From Aegicerativicinus sediminis (GTDB taxonomy: Bacteria > Bacteroidota > Bacteroidia > Flavobacteriales > Flavobacteriaceae): 64,000 bases of DNA. A model generated the notes under the pieces. It saw only the letters and a list, made by a program, of their open reading frames with translations. It ran no database searches and was not told the origin of the DNA. A program made the position numbers and the translations under genes. The number at the start of each line of letters is the position of its first letter. Within the stretch, counting starts at the first letter, position 1. Shown in pieces: positions 1 through 9,236 of the stretch. Location: positions 310,001 to 374,000 of the forward strand of contig NZ_CP064295.1 in assembly GCF_015476115.1 (NCBI RefSeq), read 5' to 3'.

Positions 1-1047
1 AAGTCAGATGAATTTATCTGGAATTATCCCGTAGAAGGTGATAAAATGAACTCCGAAATCAGCCAATATTTAAGATGGGAAAATACTTTTGATTTGAATA
101 GTGGTACGCTGGAGTTTAAAATAAATGAAGGCCCTTGGCAAGTAATTGCTGGAAGCGTAGATTTATTGCAAAAATATTATAAATGGGAACCTAGCAATTT
201 GAACGGGATAGCACAATTTCGGATGTCTGTTGGCACAAACTATTTTATAACAGAGCCTTTTGTCATTTCTACACCACCTCGATCTAGATTAGAATATTTG
301 TGTGATAGTGAATTAGTTGTTAGCTGGGATCCAATTGATTATGCTAGTTCATACCTTATTAAAAATTTAGGAGCAATGTATATGGAAGAAATAACCTCAA
401 CTAGCGAAAATTTCATTATTCTTCAACGCAATCAATTGGAATCAGATTACCTATCTATAACTCCTATTTTTAATGAAAAATTGGGGGTTCAAGGGCAGAC
501 ATTTAATTTCAATCTCCAAGGGGTTAATTGTTATTTCCAAACTTTTTATGCTTATTTGAATGAAGAGGAAATGGTTGAAACTACTCTTACATTAAGCACC
601 CTGAAAAATATTTCTGAGATAATAATTACAAAAACTTTTGACGGGCAGGAAACTGTATTAACCACTGTTAATAGTCCTACTCAATTAGTTGTTGATTTTA
701 AAGATGCTACTTCTTCGGCAGGAGAATTTGAATATGGTGCTATTATTGTTCTGGAGGACGGTACAGTTATAGAAACTAATAAAGTTACTATTAACGTTCC
801 AGCTCAAAATGATTTATTTATATTTCCTAATCCTACCTCTTTAGAATATGGAATTGGCATTTTAACCAAAGGAAATGGCATCGACTTCCAATTAATAGAT
901 TTAACAGGGAGGGTTGTTCTTAATAGTTATATTGAGCGGAGGGAAGAATTCATTGATCTTCCCGTACTATCTAACGGGCTATATATCGCGCGTATCCTGA
1001 AAAACGGAAAAGTTCTTAATGCAAAAAAATTAATTATATATAATTAA
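1..1047 (+). CDS. T9SS type A sorting domain protein, 5'-truncated by window edge
   Basis: The reading frame is open from base 1, so the first ATG at 46 is not the real start and the N-terminus lies outside the window. The visible part (about 348 residues) has an FnIII-like beta segment (around residues 77-155 counted from the ATG). It ends in a typical Por/T9SS C-terminal sorting domain of about 75 residues: FPNPT, then DLTGRVV, then LSNGLYIARI, KNGK and a final KKLIIYN. Proteins with this tail are exported by the flavobacterial type IX system and anchored at or released from the cell surface. The catalytic or adhesive part is not visible, so the function is unknown. A perfect hairpin follows the stop codon directly. 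Confidence 0.85.
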   Translation, partial: KSDEFIWNYPVEGDKMNSEISQYLRWENTFDLNSGTLEFKINEGPWQVIAGSVDLLQKYYKWEPSNLNGIAQFRMSVGTNYFITEPFVISTPPRSRLEYLCDSELVVSWDPIDYASSYLIKNLGAMYMEEITSTSENFIILQRNQLESDYLSITPIFNEKLGVQGQTFNFNLQGVNCYFQTFYAYLNEEEMVETTLTLSTLKNISEIIITKTFDGQETVLTTVNSPTQLVVDFKDATSSAGEFEYGAIIVLEDGTVIETNKVTINVPAQNDLFIFPNPTSLEYGIGILTKGNGIDFQLIDLTGRVVLNSYIERREEFIDLPVLSNGLYIARILKNGKVLNAKKLIIYN

Positions 1048-1070
1048 TAAAGGGGCTAAAAGCCCCTTTA
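1048..1070. terminator. Bidirectional rho-independent terminator
   Basis: A perfect 10-bp inverted repeat (TAAAGGGGCT / AGCCCCTTTA) with a 3-nt AAA loop starts one base after the stop of the T9SS protein. It lies between two convergent genes, so it can serve both strands. Confidence 0.8.
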
Positions 1071-1095
1071 TAATGTCTAAATATATCTTATTTTC

Positions 1096-1950
1096 TTAAT
1101 AAGTATTTGCTAAAGCAGTTTTGTCATTTGCAGTAAAAGGACGATCAGTTCCATTACTACAAGCCAACATCCACGAGCCTCCATCGGGCGTTGTTGGTGT
1201 TCCAGAAATATGAACAGCTCCTACTCCTGCATCACCTTCATTGTCGGCACTTCCACCACAGCTAAAGGAACGGTCCATGTAATCTGTATGCCTGAAACCA
1301 ATTGCATGACCAATTTCATGCGCAATAACAGTCGCTGCATCTGCAGGTATATTTCCTCTTTTCGGACTATAAACACTTGAATTTAATATAATTGGGGAAG
1401 CAGGCTCTCCATTCTCTGGGAAACCAGCACTTTGTCCTAAAATAGTCCATCCATAATACTTAGGAATTCTTTGAGCTAGAATATCTATATCGGCACCTGC
1501 GGATGAAGCTCTAGCAAATGTTAAATTTAGATTTTCTGAATTATACCTAGAGATAGCCAAATCGAATGCAGCCTGCATATCTGAATTAAAACCTGAATCC
1601 ATATAAACATAAATTGTTCTAGGTGTACCTTCTACTAAATTTGTAGTTCTATAATGTTCTACATTTAATTCACCATTGTCCACGCTAACAGCCGGGGACA
1701 TATTATTGATTTTTTCAGGAGTTAGAAAAATATCCCTTTCAACCAAAAAACCAGGAGTTCCTTGGAAGTCAATAACCACAAGGTCATCTGTGTTGAAACC
1801 TAGATTTTCCAATTTAACTGAAAATTCCTCTAATTGAGAATTAAGTTCATCCAGTTCATTCGTTCCGTTGTCTTCGGAAGAACAACCAGTAAAGATTAAG
1901 GAGGCGCAAACCAATCCTATGGAGCTAACAAGTTTGATTTTTTTGTACAT
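1096..1950 (-). CDS. Lipoprotein zinc metallopeptidase, M57 'HEIGH' family
   Basis: The N-terminus is a lipoprotein signal (FTGC, Cys23). The catalytic signature HEIGHAIGFRHTD sits at residues 211-223. His211, His215 and His221 are the expected zinc ligands and Glu212 the general base, as in metzincins and the dual-action HEIGH peptidase family (Pfam Peptidase_M57). A Met-turn-like stretch (SWMLAC) lies near the C-terminus. The length of 284 residues suits a single catalytic domain with a short N-terminal segment. It is probably anchored in the outer membrane and acts on extracellular or periplasmic protein; the substrate cannot be read from the sequence. It stands alone, convergent with the upstream T9SS gene. 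Confidence 0.85.
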   Translation of the reverse strand: MYKKIKLVSSIGLVCASLIFTGCSSEDNGTNELDELNSQLEEFSVKLENLGFNTDDLVVIDFQGTPGFLVERDIFLTPEKINNMSPAVSVDNGELNVEHYRTTNLVEGTPRTIYVYMDSGFNSDMQAAFDLAISRYNSENLNLTFARASSAGADIDILAQRIPKYYGWTILGQSAGFPENGEPASPIILNSSVYSPKRGNIPADAATVIAHEIGHAIGFRHTDYMDRSFSCGGSADNEGDAGVGAVHISGTPTTPDGGSWMLACSNGTDRPFTANDKTALANTY

Positions 1951-2033
1951 AAGTTAAAATGTTAAATATTTGAATTATGAAGAACCTAATTTAACATTTT
2001 TTTAATAAATCATTTACCGTTAATCGAAAAGTG

Positions 2034-3236
2034 TCAGAAAAAAAACAGATAGTGTCCGATATCGCAATTTAAGCACTTTTTATCGGTGCAATAGTTATTA
2101 TACAATTGCAAAAATGATTGAGAGTTTAAGGCATTTTCACCTATGTTCTTTAAATTCAAAAAATTATTGGAAATATTATTCTTTTCGACGGATAACTCCT
2201 CCATCCAACTCAAGATTATATCATCAGCTCCATTCTCAAATTCCTTGGCATAACAAAATTTAACAGGAATGATTGCATTCACAATTAAATGTTCAGAAAA
2301 TGAACGAGTTAAACCTGTTGATTTTAAAAAATATAAAATTTGATTCAATTCATGAGTTTGAATTAATTTTTGAAATAAGTTTGAGTTATTGGCATATAGC
2401 TTGGCAAACTGCATTAACCTTAGATGTGGAAAATTGTTTGGTCGCAAACGGAAGTATTTTGGATCTATTATAGGGAAATTGTCTAATTTGAATTTATGTG
2501 ACAGAAAATTAAATTCTGAAACCAACTTAGCATTATTATCTACTTTTGCTAATAATCCTGCCCTTCCCAACAATACTGCGATTAATTGCAACTCTGAATG
2601 TGAGATTTTTTGAATCAATTTGAAGTCGAGAGATCGTGCAATACTTAAAAAGGATTCTGCATTAACTTTAGTGCCGAATGCCTTCGCCAATATTCTAAAA
2701 AGTACTCCCTCCCAATTTCCGTTGGTTCTGTCTAATTCACAGTAAACCATTTTCGATTTTTCCTCCAATCTTTCAATGAATAGTTTTTGTAACCAATTAT
2801 CCAAAATGAAATCGGGAACCGAAGGAAATTCATTTTCGCAATAAATCCAGCGAGACTTTTGATCTTGTAGTCGCAAATAATTTTGCAATATACTTTTTGG
2901 AGTTTTTTCCTTTAATTCCAAAACCGGAATTAAACTTCCGTCCTTATGATAAATTTCTTTGTCGTGTTCCCAAACCACATGCAGAATAACATTTTCAAAG
3001 GCTGGATCGGACTGATGGCCATGCAAAAACCAATCTGAAGATTTTAAATGCATCTCTACATTGCCAGCCCATTCCTGCCCACTGATTACCAAATGGGCAT
3101 TAAAAAAATCAGGTCCGGAGTGTAAATTAAGATAACCTGGGTGGATCACCTGGATAGATAGTCCATTGGTTGTTAAAAGATTAGGAAGTTCAATTTTTTG
3201 AAACTTCCAAAGGAAATATAAAAAGTCCTCGTTCAT
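2034..3236 (-). CDS. DUF2851 family protein
   Basis: The 400-residue protein matches the conserved DUF2851 family common in Bacteroidota. Recognisable family features are the N-terminal segment with NEDFLYFLWKF, the Gly/His-rich stretch HPGYLNLHSGPDFFNAH, then GNVEMHLKSSDW and HVVWEHD. A Cys cluster near the C-terminus (CTDKKCLNCDIG) resembles a small metal-binding motif. No signal peptide or membrane segment is seen, so it is probably cytoplasmic. The function is unknown. It lies 40 bp downstream of the cysteine synthase gene on the same strand and may be co-transcribed with it. Confidence 0.85.
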   Translation of the reverse strand: MNEDFLYFLWKFQKIELPNLLTTNGLSIQVIHPGYLNLHSGPDFFNAHLVISGQEWAGNVEMHLKSSDWFLHGHQSDPAFENVILHVVWEHDKEIYHKDGSLIPVLELKEKTPKSILQNYLRLQDQKSRWIYCENEFPSVPDFILDNWLQKLFIERLEEKSKMVYCELDRTNGNWEGVLFRILAKAFGTKVNAESFLSIARSLDFKLIQKISHSELQLIAVLLGRAGLLAKVDNNAKLVSEFNFLSHKFKLDNFPIIDPKYFRLRPNNFPHLRLMQFAKLYANNSNLFQKLIQTHELNQILYFLKSTGLTRSFSEHLIVNAIIPVKFCYAKEFENGADDIILSWMEELSVEKNNISNNFLNLKNIGENALNSQSFLQLYNNYCTDKKCLNCDIGHYLFFF

Positions 3237-3276
3237 GGTTTAGGGCAACAAGAGAACTACTGAAAGAATTTATAAT

Positions 3277-4254
3277 TTATAGAAATCCTTTTTCTTTCAT
3301 CCATTCGTCATTAAACATCTTACCAACATACCGACTGCCGTGATCATGAAAAAGCACAACCACAACATCATTTTCCTTAAAGTGTTCCTTTAATTGTAAA
3401 ACACCTTTTATTGCAGCTCCTGCAGAATTCCCTAGAAACATACCCTCTTCCCTAGCCAATCGTCTTGTGTATATTGCCGCATCTCTATCAGTTACTTTAG
3501 TAAAGCCATCAATTAGGTCAAAATCAACATTTTTAGGCAAAATGTCTTCGCCAATACCTTCTGTTATATAAGGGTAAATTTCGTTCTTATCAAATATGCC
3601 TGTTTCGTGATACTTTTTAAATACACTTCCATAGGTATCTACCCCCCAGACTTTAATATTCGGGTTTTGTTCCTTTAAATATTTTCCAACTCCTGAAATT
3701 GTTCCCCCAGTACCAACACCAACTACAAAATGGGTAATCTTACCATCCGTTTGTTTCCAAATTTCGGGGCCAGTACTCTCATAATGAGCGGCAGTATTAC
3801 TCAAATTGTCATATTGGTTAACGTACCAGGAATTCGGAATTTCCGTCGCCATTCGCTTTGAAACCGAATAATAGCTTCTTGGATCATCAGGTTCAACTTC
3901 CGTTGGACAAACAACTACCTCCGCACCCATCGCCTTAAGAACATCTATTTTTTCTTTGGATTGTTTATCAGAAATAACAAAAATGCATTTGTAACCCTTT
4001 ATAATAGCGGCCAAAGCAAGACCCATCCCGGTGTTGCCAGAAGTACCTTCTATAATAGTTCCTCCTGGTTTCAATTTTCCAGTGGCTTCGGCATCTTCAA
4101 TCATTTTTAAAGCCATACGGTCTTTTACTGAATTTCCAGGGTTAAAGGTTTCATATTTGGCTAATACGAGGCAGGGTAAATCAGCGGTTAGTTTATTAAT
4201 TTTTACTAAGGGTGTATTCCCAATAGTACCAAGTATGTTTTCTGAATATTGCAT
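3277..4254 (-). CDS. PLP-dependent cysteine synthase / cystathionine beta-synthase family
   Basis: This is a fold-type II PLP enzyme. The N-terminus ENILGTIGNTPLV, the PLP lysine in NPGNSVKDRM (Lys44), the phosphate loop EGTSGNTG (69-76) and the glycine-rich VGTGGTISGVG are all present. It makes cysteine from O-acetylserine and sulfide or condenses serine with homocysteine. The segment after the MGAEVV motif resembles the catalytic core of cystathionine beta-synthase more than CysK, but there are no C-terminal CBS domains. I chose the ATG at 4254, where the family N-terminus begins. A TTG at 4281 would add nine residues and overlap the upstream permease gene. It sits between that permease and DUF2851 on the same strand. 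Confidence 0.85.
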   Translation of the reverse strand: MQYSENILGTIGNTPLVKINKLTADLPCLVLAKYETFNPGNSVKDRMALKMIEDAEATGKLKPGGTIIEGTSGNTGMGLALAAIIKGYKCIFVISDKQSKEKIDVLKAMGAEVVVCPTEVEPDDPRSYYSVSKRMATEIPNSWYVNQYDNLSNTAAHYESTGPEIWKQTDGKITHFVVGVGTGGTISGVGKYLKEQNPNIKVWGVDTYGSVFKKYHETGIFDKNEIYPYITEGIGEDILPKNVDFDLIDGFTKVTDRDAAIYTRRLAREEGMFLGNSAGAAIKGVLQLKEHFKENDVVVVLFHDHGSRYVGKMFNDEWMKEKGFL

Positions 4255-4273
4255 AGAATTTGGGCAATTTGTA

Positions 4274-5512
4274 TTATTCAAACCTAATGGCCTGTACAGG
4301 TGAGATTCTCGAAATTATAATCGAAGGAATCAAAAGCATTAATAGGCATGCTATAAAAGTACCGATATTTAGAAGCATAACATAGTCCCATTTAATTAAG
4401 ACGGGGATAATGGAAACATAATACTGCTCAGGATCGGGAAATTTTAGAAATTGAAAATGCTTTTGGGCAAATAACAAACCTAAGCCTAGAAGATTACCCC
4501 AAAATAATCCCAAACCAATTAGATAGGTGGCGTTATAAAGGAATATTTTACGAATACTCCAATTAGAACTTCCAAGGGATTTTAATATCCCTATCATCTG
4601 TGTCCTCTCTAAAATGAGAACTAACAAAGCTGTAATCATGTTAATACCAGCTACTATTATCATTATTCCAATAATTCCGTAGGTATTATTATCAAATATT
4701 TTTATCCATTCAAACGTGGATATATACTTCTGCTCAACTGTCACGGTATTAATGTCTGATGGTGTAACACGGTAAATCTCGTTTCCTTTCTGTTGAATCT
4801 TGGTGAAGTCATCCAAAAACACCTCAAACCCGCCAACCTCATCCTTTTCCCATTTATTAAGACGTTGAACCTGGCGCAAATCTCCTATGATATAGGTTTT
4901 GTCTAATTCTTGAAAACCCGAATCGAAAATACCAACAATCTCAAAGGCACGAATATTAGGTATAGCTTCTAGATCTTCCTTTCCAAACACCATCTGAAAT
5001 TTTTCATTCAGATTTAAGTTTAACCTATTGGCGAGGTATTGTGAAATTAAAACTTCATTACTAATGTCCTCACCAAACTTTGGTAACCTCCCTTCTACCA
5101 AAAATTCTTCAACGTAGTTCCAATCATAATCACTTCCAACTCCTTTTAAAACAACTCCTTCAAAATCTGTTACGGTACGGATTATGCCAAATTTGGTTGC
5201 TACTGCTTGGATGTGTTTTATCCCATCAACCTGTGTGAAGTTGGGATAGAACTCTTGCTTAAGTGATACCGGCTCAAGAGTTTCATTGGAAAGGTTACTA
5301 TCAAAATTATTTAAAATAACATGTCCGTTAAAAGCAACTACCTTTTCCCTTACCTTTTTTTGTAGTCCCAAACCGGTTGCAATAGCAATCAACATCACTA
5401 CCATACCAATAGCAATTGCGGTTATACCAATTTTAATTATTGGTGCCGAAACACTACTTTTATACGATTTACTACTAATTATCCTTTTGGAAATAAATAA
5501 CTCGTAACCCAA
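4274..5512 (-). CDS. ABC transporter permease, LolC/E-FtsX-like
   Basis: The 412-residue inner-membrane protein has the MacB/LolC topology. One N-terminal membrane helix (about residues 24-48) is followed by a large periplasmic domain (about 50-270) and three C-terminal helices, the FtsX domain. The N-terminal YELFISKRII and the ERTQMIGILKSLG segment are typical of lipoprotein-releasing permeases. It would work with a separate LolD-like ATPase; none is adjacent. The start is TTG at 5512. No ATG occurs before the first helix, and the TTG gives the family's normal N-terminus. The gene diverges from the NamZ-type gene with almost no spacer. Confidence 0.85.
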   Translation of the reverse strand: MGYELFISKRIISSKSYKSSVSAPIIKIGITAIAIGMVVMLIAIATGLGLQKKVREKVVAFNGHVILNNFDSNLSNETLEPVSLKQEFYPNFTQVDGIKHIQAVATKFGIIRTVTDFEGVVLKGVGSDYDWNYVEEFLVEGRLPKFGEDISNEVLISQYLANRLNLNLNEKFQMVFGKEDLEAIPNIRAFEIVGIFDSGFQELDKTYIIGDLRQVQRLNKWEKDEVGGFEVFLDDFTKIQQKGNEIYRVTPSDINTVTVEQKYISTFEWIKIFDNNTYGIIGIMIIVAGINMITALLVLILERTQMIGILKSLGSSNWSIRKIFLYNATYLIGLGLFWGNLLGLGLLFAQKHFQFLKFPDPEQYYVSIIPVLIKWDYVMLLNIGTFIACLLMLLIPSIIISRISPVQAIRFE

Positions 5513-5522
5513 ATTGCCAAAT

Positions 5523-6788
5523 ATGATTTATGTGATGGTCAAAAATACTGTTTTATTCGGTCTTCTAATAGCACTTTCTTGTATAGGCTCACCTGAAAAA
5601 TCTAAAAATTTAGACAGCTCAAACGAACCAAAACAAACACCAACAGAAGTTGAAAATTCTCAAGAAGTTGTTCTAAAACTTGGCGCCGAAAGATTGGATG
5701 CCTACCTACCATTATTAAAAAATAAAGGAGTTGGCTTGGTAGCAAATCCAACAAGCACAATTAGGACTTCGCTTAATTCAGAAAATTCCAAATACACACA
5801 TTTAGTGGATACCTTAAAATCTAGAAATGTTAATTTGAAAAGCGTTTTTGCGCCAGAGCACGGTTTCAGGGGCATTGCAGATGCTGGTGAGCATGTTAAG
5901 GATGGGGTTGATGCGAAAACCGGAATTCCTATAATTTCATTGTACGGAGAAAATAGAAAACCAACTGGTGACACTCTGAAAGGTATAGACATAATGGTTT
6001 TCGATTTACAGGATGTTGGAGTTCGTTTTTATACCTATATCTCAACACTACATTATATAATGGAAGCCTGCGCAGAGAACAATATACCTCTAATTGTATT
6101 AGACCGTCCTAACCCAAACGGCATGTACATTGATGGGCCCACCTTAGAAGCTGTAAACAAAAGTTTTTTGGGAATGCATGAAATTCCATTGGTACACGGT
6201 ATGACCATTGGAGAATATGCACAAATGATTAACGGTGAGAATTGGTTAAAGGATAGTGTAAAGTGTAAGCTATCAGTAATTACTATGAAAAATTATAGCC
6301 ATAAACTGCCTTATAGTTTACCCGTTAGACCATCACCAAATTTACCAAATGATCAATCTATCAAGCTCTATCCCAGTTTAGGATTGTTTGAAGGCACCAA
6401 TATTAATGCGGGCAGAGGAACAGAAGAACAATTTCAAAAATATGGCGCTCCATATTTAGATAAGAATTATTTTGATTATAGATACACGCCCGAACCGAAT
6501 TTTGGCTCTAAACACCCCAAACATGAAGGCCAAGTTTGTTATGGAAGAGACCTCACAAATTTGGATTTTAAACCGCATTTCACTCTAGAATTTATCATTG
6601 AAGCCTATAATCATTGTTTAGAAAAAGACAAATTCTTCCTTACATCCGGTTTTACAAAACATGCCGGCACCGACAAATTGCAAAAACAAATTGTTGCTGG
6701 GATGTCTGAAAAGGAGATAAGGGATACTTGGAAAGCAGATTTGGAGAAGTTTAAAACAACAAGAGCGAAATACTTACTTTACGACTAA
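5523..6788 (+). CDS. NamZ-type exo-beta-N-acetylmuramidase lipoprotein (DUF1343)
   Basis: The protein matches DUF1343, whose Bacillus subtilis member NamZ is an exo-N-acetylmuramidase that removes terminal MurNAc from peptidoglycan fragments. Conserved blocks are GVGLVANPTS, FAPEHGFRG, the acidic stretch MVFDLQDVGVRFYTYIST, VLDRPNPNG and the GRGTEEQF segment. A lipoprotein signal ends at LSC near the N-terminus, so it is probably a periplasmic-facing lipoprotein in muropeptide recycling. ATG at 5523 or 5535 gives a good signal peptide; a TTG at 5514 is less likely. The 3' end overlaps the convergent GDPD gene by 15 bp. Confidence 0.85.
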   Translation: MIYVMVKNTVLFGLLIALSCIGSPEKSKNLDSSNEPKQTPTEVENSQEVVLKLGAERLDAYLPLLKNKGVGLVANPTSTIRTSLNSENSKYTHLVDTLKSRNVNLKSVFAPEHGFRGIADAGEHVKDGVDAKTGIPIISLYGENRKPTGDTLKGIDIMVFDLQDVGVRFYTYISTLHYIMEACAENNIPLIVLDRPNPNGMYIDGPTLEAVNKSFLGMHEIPLVHGMTIGEYAQMINGENWLKDSVKCKLSVITMKNYSHKLPYSLPVRPSPNLPNDQSIKLYPSLGLFEGTNINAGRGTEEQFQKYGAPYLDKNYFDYRYTPEPNFGSKHPKHEGQVCYGRDLTNLDFKPHFTLEFIIEAYNHCLEKDKFFLTSGFTKHAGTDKLQKQIVAGMSEKEIRDTWKADLEKFKTTRAKYLLYD

Positions 6789-7646
6789 ATTTATCACCCT
6801 TTCTGGATAATCACTAATAATACCATCCACATTCATTTGAAGGATGTTAGCAATATCCTTTTTTTCATTTACCGTCCATGGAATAATTTTGAAACCTTGT
6901 TGTTGCAGTTCCTTAACCTTAGTAGTTGAAAGTAATTTATAGTATGGACTAATAATTTCTGGTTTAAAAGTTAGGGATTTTAATTTTTGGTCAATAGTTT
7001 CATTTTCATCAACCAAAAGTGATCGACTCACCCCAATTCCCGTTCTATTAATCTTGTCCAACGCCCTAACGTCAAAAGACTGCAATGTGGTTCTATTTTC
7101 AACACCAAATTCTTCTATCACATGTATTACCAACTCTACAAATGCTGAAAGTTCGGGAGTAAAAAGACCATCATCATCTAATGAACTTTTTATTTCAATA
7201 TTATATTGGATTTCCCTCTGAGATTTCCTTTCAGCCATTTCAATTACTTCCGACAATAATGGTTTTACAGTTGGTATTTTTTCTTGGCCAGGAAATTCTG
7301 GATGCTCTTTTGATCCACAATCAAAAGTCTTCACCATTGAATAAGGCATTTTATAAATATTATATTTCCTTTCTTCCTTCGGGCTAATAGTTCTCCCATT
7401 CTGTTTCAAACAAATCTCATGATTCATATAAGGTTCGTGGGAAACAATCACCTGTTTGTCGGCAGTAATAACCACATCCATTTCTAACGTTGTTACACCT
7501 AACTCCAAAGCTTTTTCAAAACCAAGCATTGAATTTTCTGGAAACATACCCCGGTATCCTCTGTGACCTTGAATATCTATATTATCTTTAGAACAGGACA
7601 TACAAAATATGGCAACAATGAAAAAAATAATTTTATTCTGAATCAT
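6774..7646 (-). CDS. Glycerophosphodiester phosphodiesterase family lipoprotein
   Basis: The GDPD signature is complete. HRGYRG and FPENS lie near the N-terminus, followed by the metal-binding pair in TTLEMDVV, HEP, a central EIKS, and the C-terminal IPWTVN and DGIISDYPE. These enzymes hydrolyse glycerophosphodiesters to glycerol-3-phosphate and an alcohol. A short hydrophobic leader ending at MSC18 marks it as a lipoprotein, presumably periplasmic. I used the ATG at 7646; the TTG one codon upstream adds nothing. Its start overlaps the 3' end of the upstream sterol-desaturase-like gene by 14 bp, which suggests translational coupling. Confidence 0.88.
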   Translation of the reverse strand: MIQNKIIFFIVAIFCMSCSKDNIDIQGHRGYRGMFPENSMLGFEKALELGVTTLEMDVVITADKQVIVSHEPYMNHEICLKQNGRTISPKEERKYNIYKMPYSMVKTFDCGSKEHPEFPGQEKIPTVKPLLSEVIEMAERKSQREIQYNIEIKSSLDDDGLFTPELSAFVELVIHVIEEFGVENRTTLQSFDVRALDKINRTGIGVSRSLLVDENETIDQKLKSLTFKPEIISPYYKLLSTTKVKELQQQGFKIIPWTVNEKKDIANILQMNVDGIISDYPERVINLVVK

Positions 7647-8478
7647 CAATAGGTCGGATGGTAGGGCGCTCGTATTTTTGGAATGGCTGCATTAATAGTG
7701 AACCTATTTTGCCATTTTCAATTTCGTCTGGAAACACATCAACTCCATATTTAACTTTTTCTCTATCCAAATACATATAAGTACCAAAAAGACGATCCCA
7801 AATTGAAAAAATGTTCCCGTAGTTGCTATCTGTATATGGCAAAACAAAATGATGATGAATCTTATGCATATCTGGTGTTACAAATACATAACACAAGACC
7901 TTATCTAATTTCCTAGACCATTTTATATTCGCATGGGTTAATTGGGTAAATACAATCGATAAGGATTGGTATAAAAAAACTATTCCTATTGGCGCTCCTA
8001 CAATCAAAACCCCAAACAATGTAAATACAAAACGAATTATACTTTCAATTGGGTGATGTCTATTTCCAGTTGTTACATCGACATGATGGTCAGTGTGATG
8101 CACTAAATGAATCATCCATAACGGCTTCACCTTATGTTCAACAAAATGGGCCAAATAAGCCCCGAAAAAGTCCATTAATAATACCCCCAAGATTACAAAA
8201 AGCCAAAGTGGCAAATTAGGTATCCAATTAATAATACCGAATTTATGTTCTACTGTCCAATCAGCTGTTTTAAGCAACAGAAAAGCAAACATGAAATTGA
8301 TAATAATTGTTGTAACCGTGAAAAAAATATTTGGTATGGCATGTCGCCATTTATTGTATTTGAATTTGAATAGTGGAATCGCTCCTTCCAATAACCAAAT
8401 AAGGGTTAGGCCACCAACAAGAATTAAGCTTCGATGGCTAGATGGAATGGTTTCAAAATAGTTTAATAGAGATTCCAA
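7633..8478 (-). CDS. Sterol desaturase / fatty acid hydroxylase family membrane protein
   Basis: This is an integral membrane di-iron protein of the fatty acid hydroxylase superfamily. The histidine clusters are HFVEHK, HLVHHTDHH, the NRHHP element and the C-terminal DMHKIHHH, spread over four or five membrane segments. Members hydroxylate or desaturate lipids (sterols, fatty acids, carotenoids). The substrate here is unknown, and the GDPD neighbour hints only at membrane-lipid metabolism. The start codon is TTG at 8478. The 281-residue length is normal. Confidence 0.85.
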   Translation of the reverse strand: MESLLNYFETIPSSHRSLILVGGLTLIWLLEGAIPLFKFKYNKWRHAIPNIFFTVTTIIINFMFAFLLLKTADWTVEHKFGIINWIPNLPLWLFVILGVLLMDFFGAYLAHFVEHKVKPLWMIHLVHHTDHHVDVTTGNRHHPIESIIRFVFTLFGVLIVGAPIGIVFLYQSLSIVFTQLTHANIKWSRKLDKVLCYVFVTPDMHKIHHHFVLPYTDSNYGNIFSIWDRLFGTYMYLDREKVKYGVDVFPDEIENGKIGSLLMQPFQKYERPTIRPIDDSE

Positions 8479-8576
8479 CTAAAAAAATAAACATTAATAA
8501 ATATTTAGAAATGTAAGAATTTTAATTAAAAATCCGCAACCTATCCTTCATTTCGGCATCCTATTAAAAAATCTTT

Positions 8577-9236
8577 GTGAAATTCACCCTTATTTTAATC
8601 CTCCTTTTACCCATCTTCAATTTTACTTGTTCGCCTGAAATCATTGATAACAAAAGAGCAGTTGTGGTAGGAAATGTCACGGATTCTGATGGCACCCCTT
8701 TGGAAGGTATTCCAATAAGAATGTCCACTTCCAATTATATTTTGGGATATGGGGTTTCTAATGCGGAAGGATTTTTTGAATTTATTTCACTCCTGAGTGA
8801 GGAATCCCGGCTTGAGGTTGACGTAAACTTTCAATCGCAAACAATTGATTTTACAAAACCAAAATTTGTGTTGGGGAATGAAGCTCTTGACAACCAATTT
8901 ACCCTAGGAACAATTGTTTTAGAGAGACCTGCATTACTTGATTTAAAAATTGAAAACAGCTCTGGAATTAATAGTATTGTAAACTGGTCTCTTGAATATT
9001 CCGAACCAAACTGTATTAGGCATCTAAATACAGATGATACCTTCCCCTTAGACTTGTGTTACCAGCAAAATTTCGTTAGTGGTGAATTAAACTCCACTGA
9101 AACTTCCTTTCAAACCGAAATACAAACCATTGCCAATAAAGATGCCATTTTTACTTATGAGTTAGAGAATGGTTCAATTGAAACTATCACAATTTCTCTA
9201 AACCCTGGAATAAATACATTCAGCTTTGAATTTTAA
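8577..9236 (+). CDS. Lipoprotein with carboxypeptidase-regulatory-like fold
   Basis: A short hydrophobic leader ends at FTCS, giving a lipoprotein. Residues about 28-80 (VVVGNVTDSDGTPLEGIPI, then YGVSNAEGFFEF) have the hallmark of the CarboxypepD_reg-like beta-sandwich found in Bacteroidota surface proteins. The remaining 130 residues are beta-rich without a family I recognise. The start is GTG at 8577; no ATG exists upstream in frame. Its 3' end overlaps the next gene by 11 bp, so the two are probably translated together. The role is unknown, but it is likely an outer-membrane accessory to the barrel protein that follows. Confidence 0.7.
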   Translation: MKFTLILILLLPIFNFTCSPEIIDNKRAVVVGNVTDSDGTPLEGIPIRMSTSNYILGYGVSNAEGFFEFISLLSEESRLEVDVNFQSQTIDFTKPKFVLGNEALDNQFTLGTIVLERPALLDLKIENSSGINSIVNWSLEYSEPNCIRHLNTDDTFPLDLCYQQNFVSGELNSTETSFQTEIQTIANKDAIFTYELENGSIETITISLNPGINTFSFEF

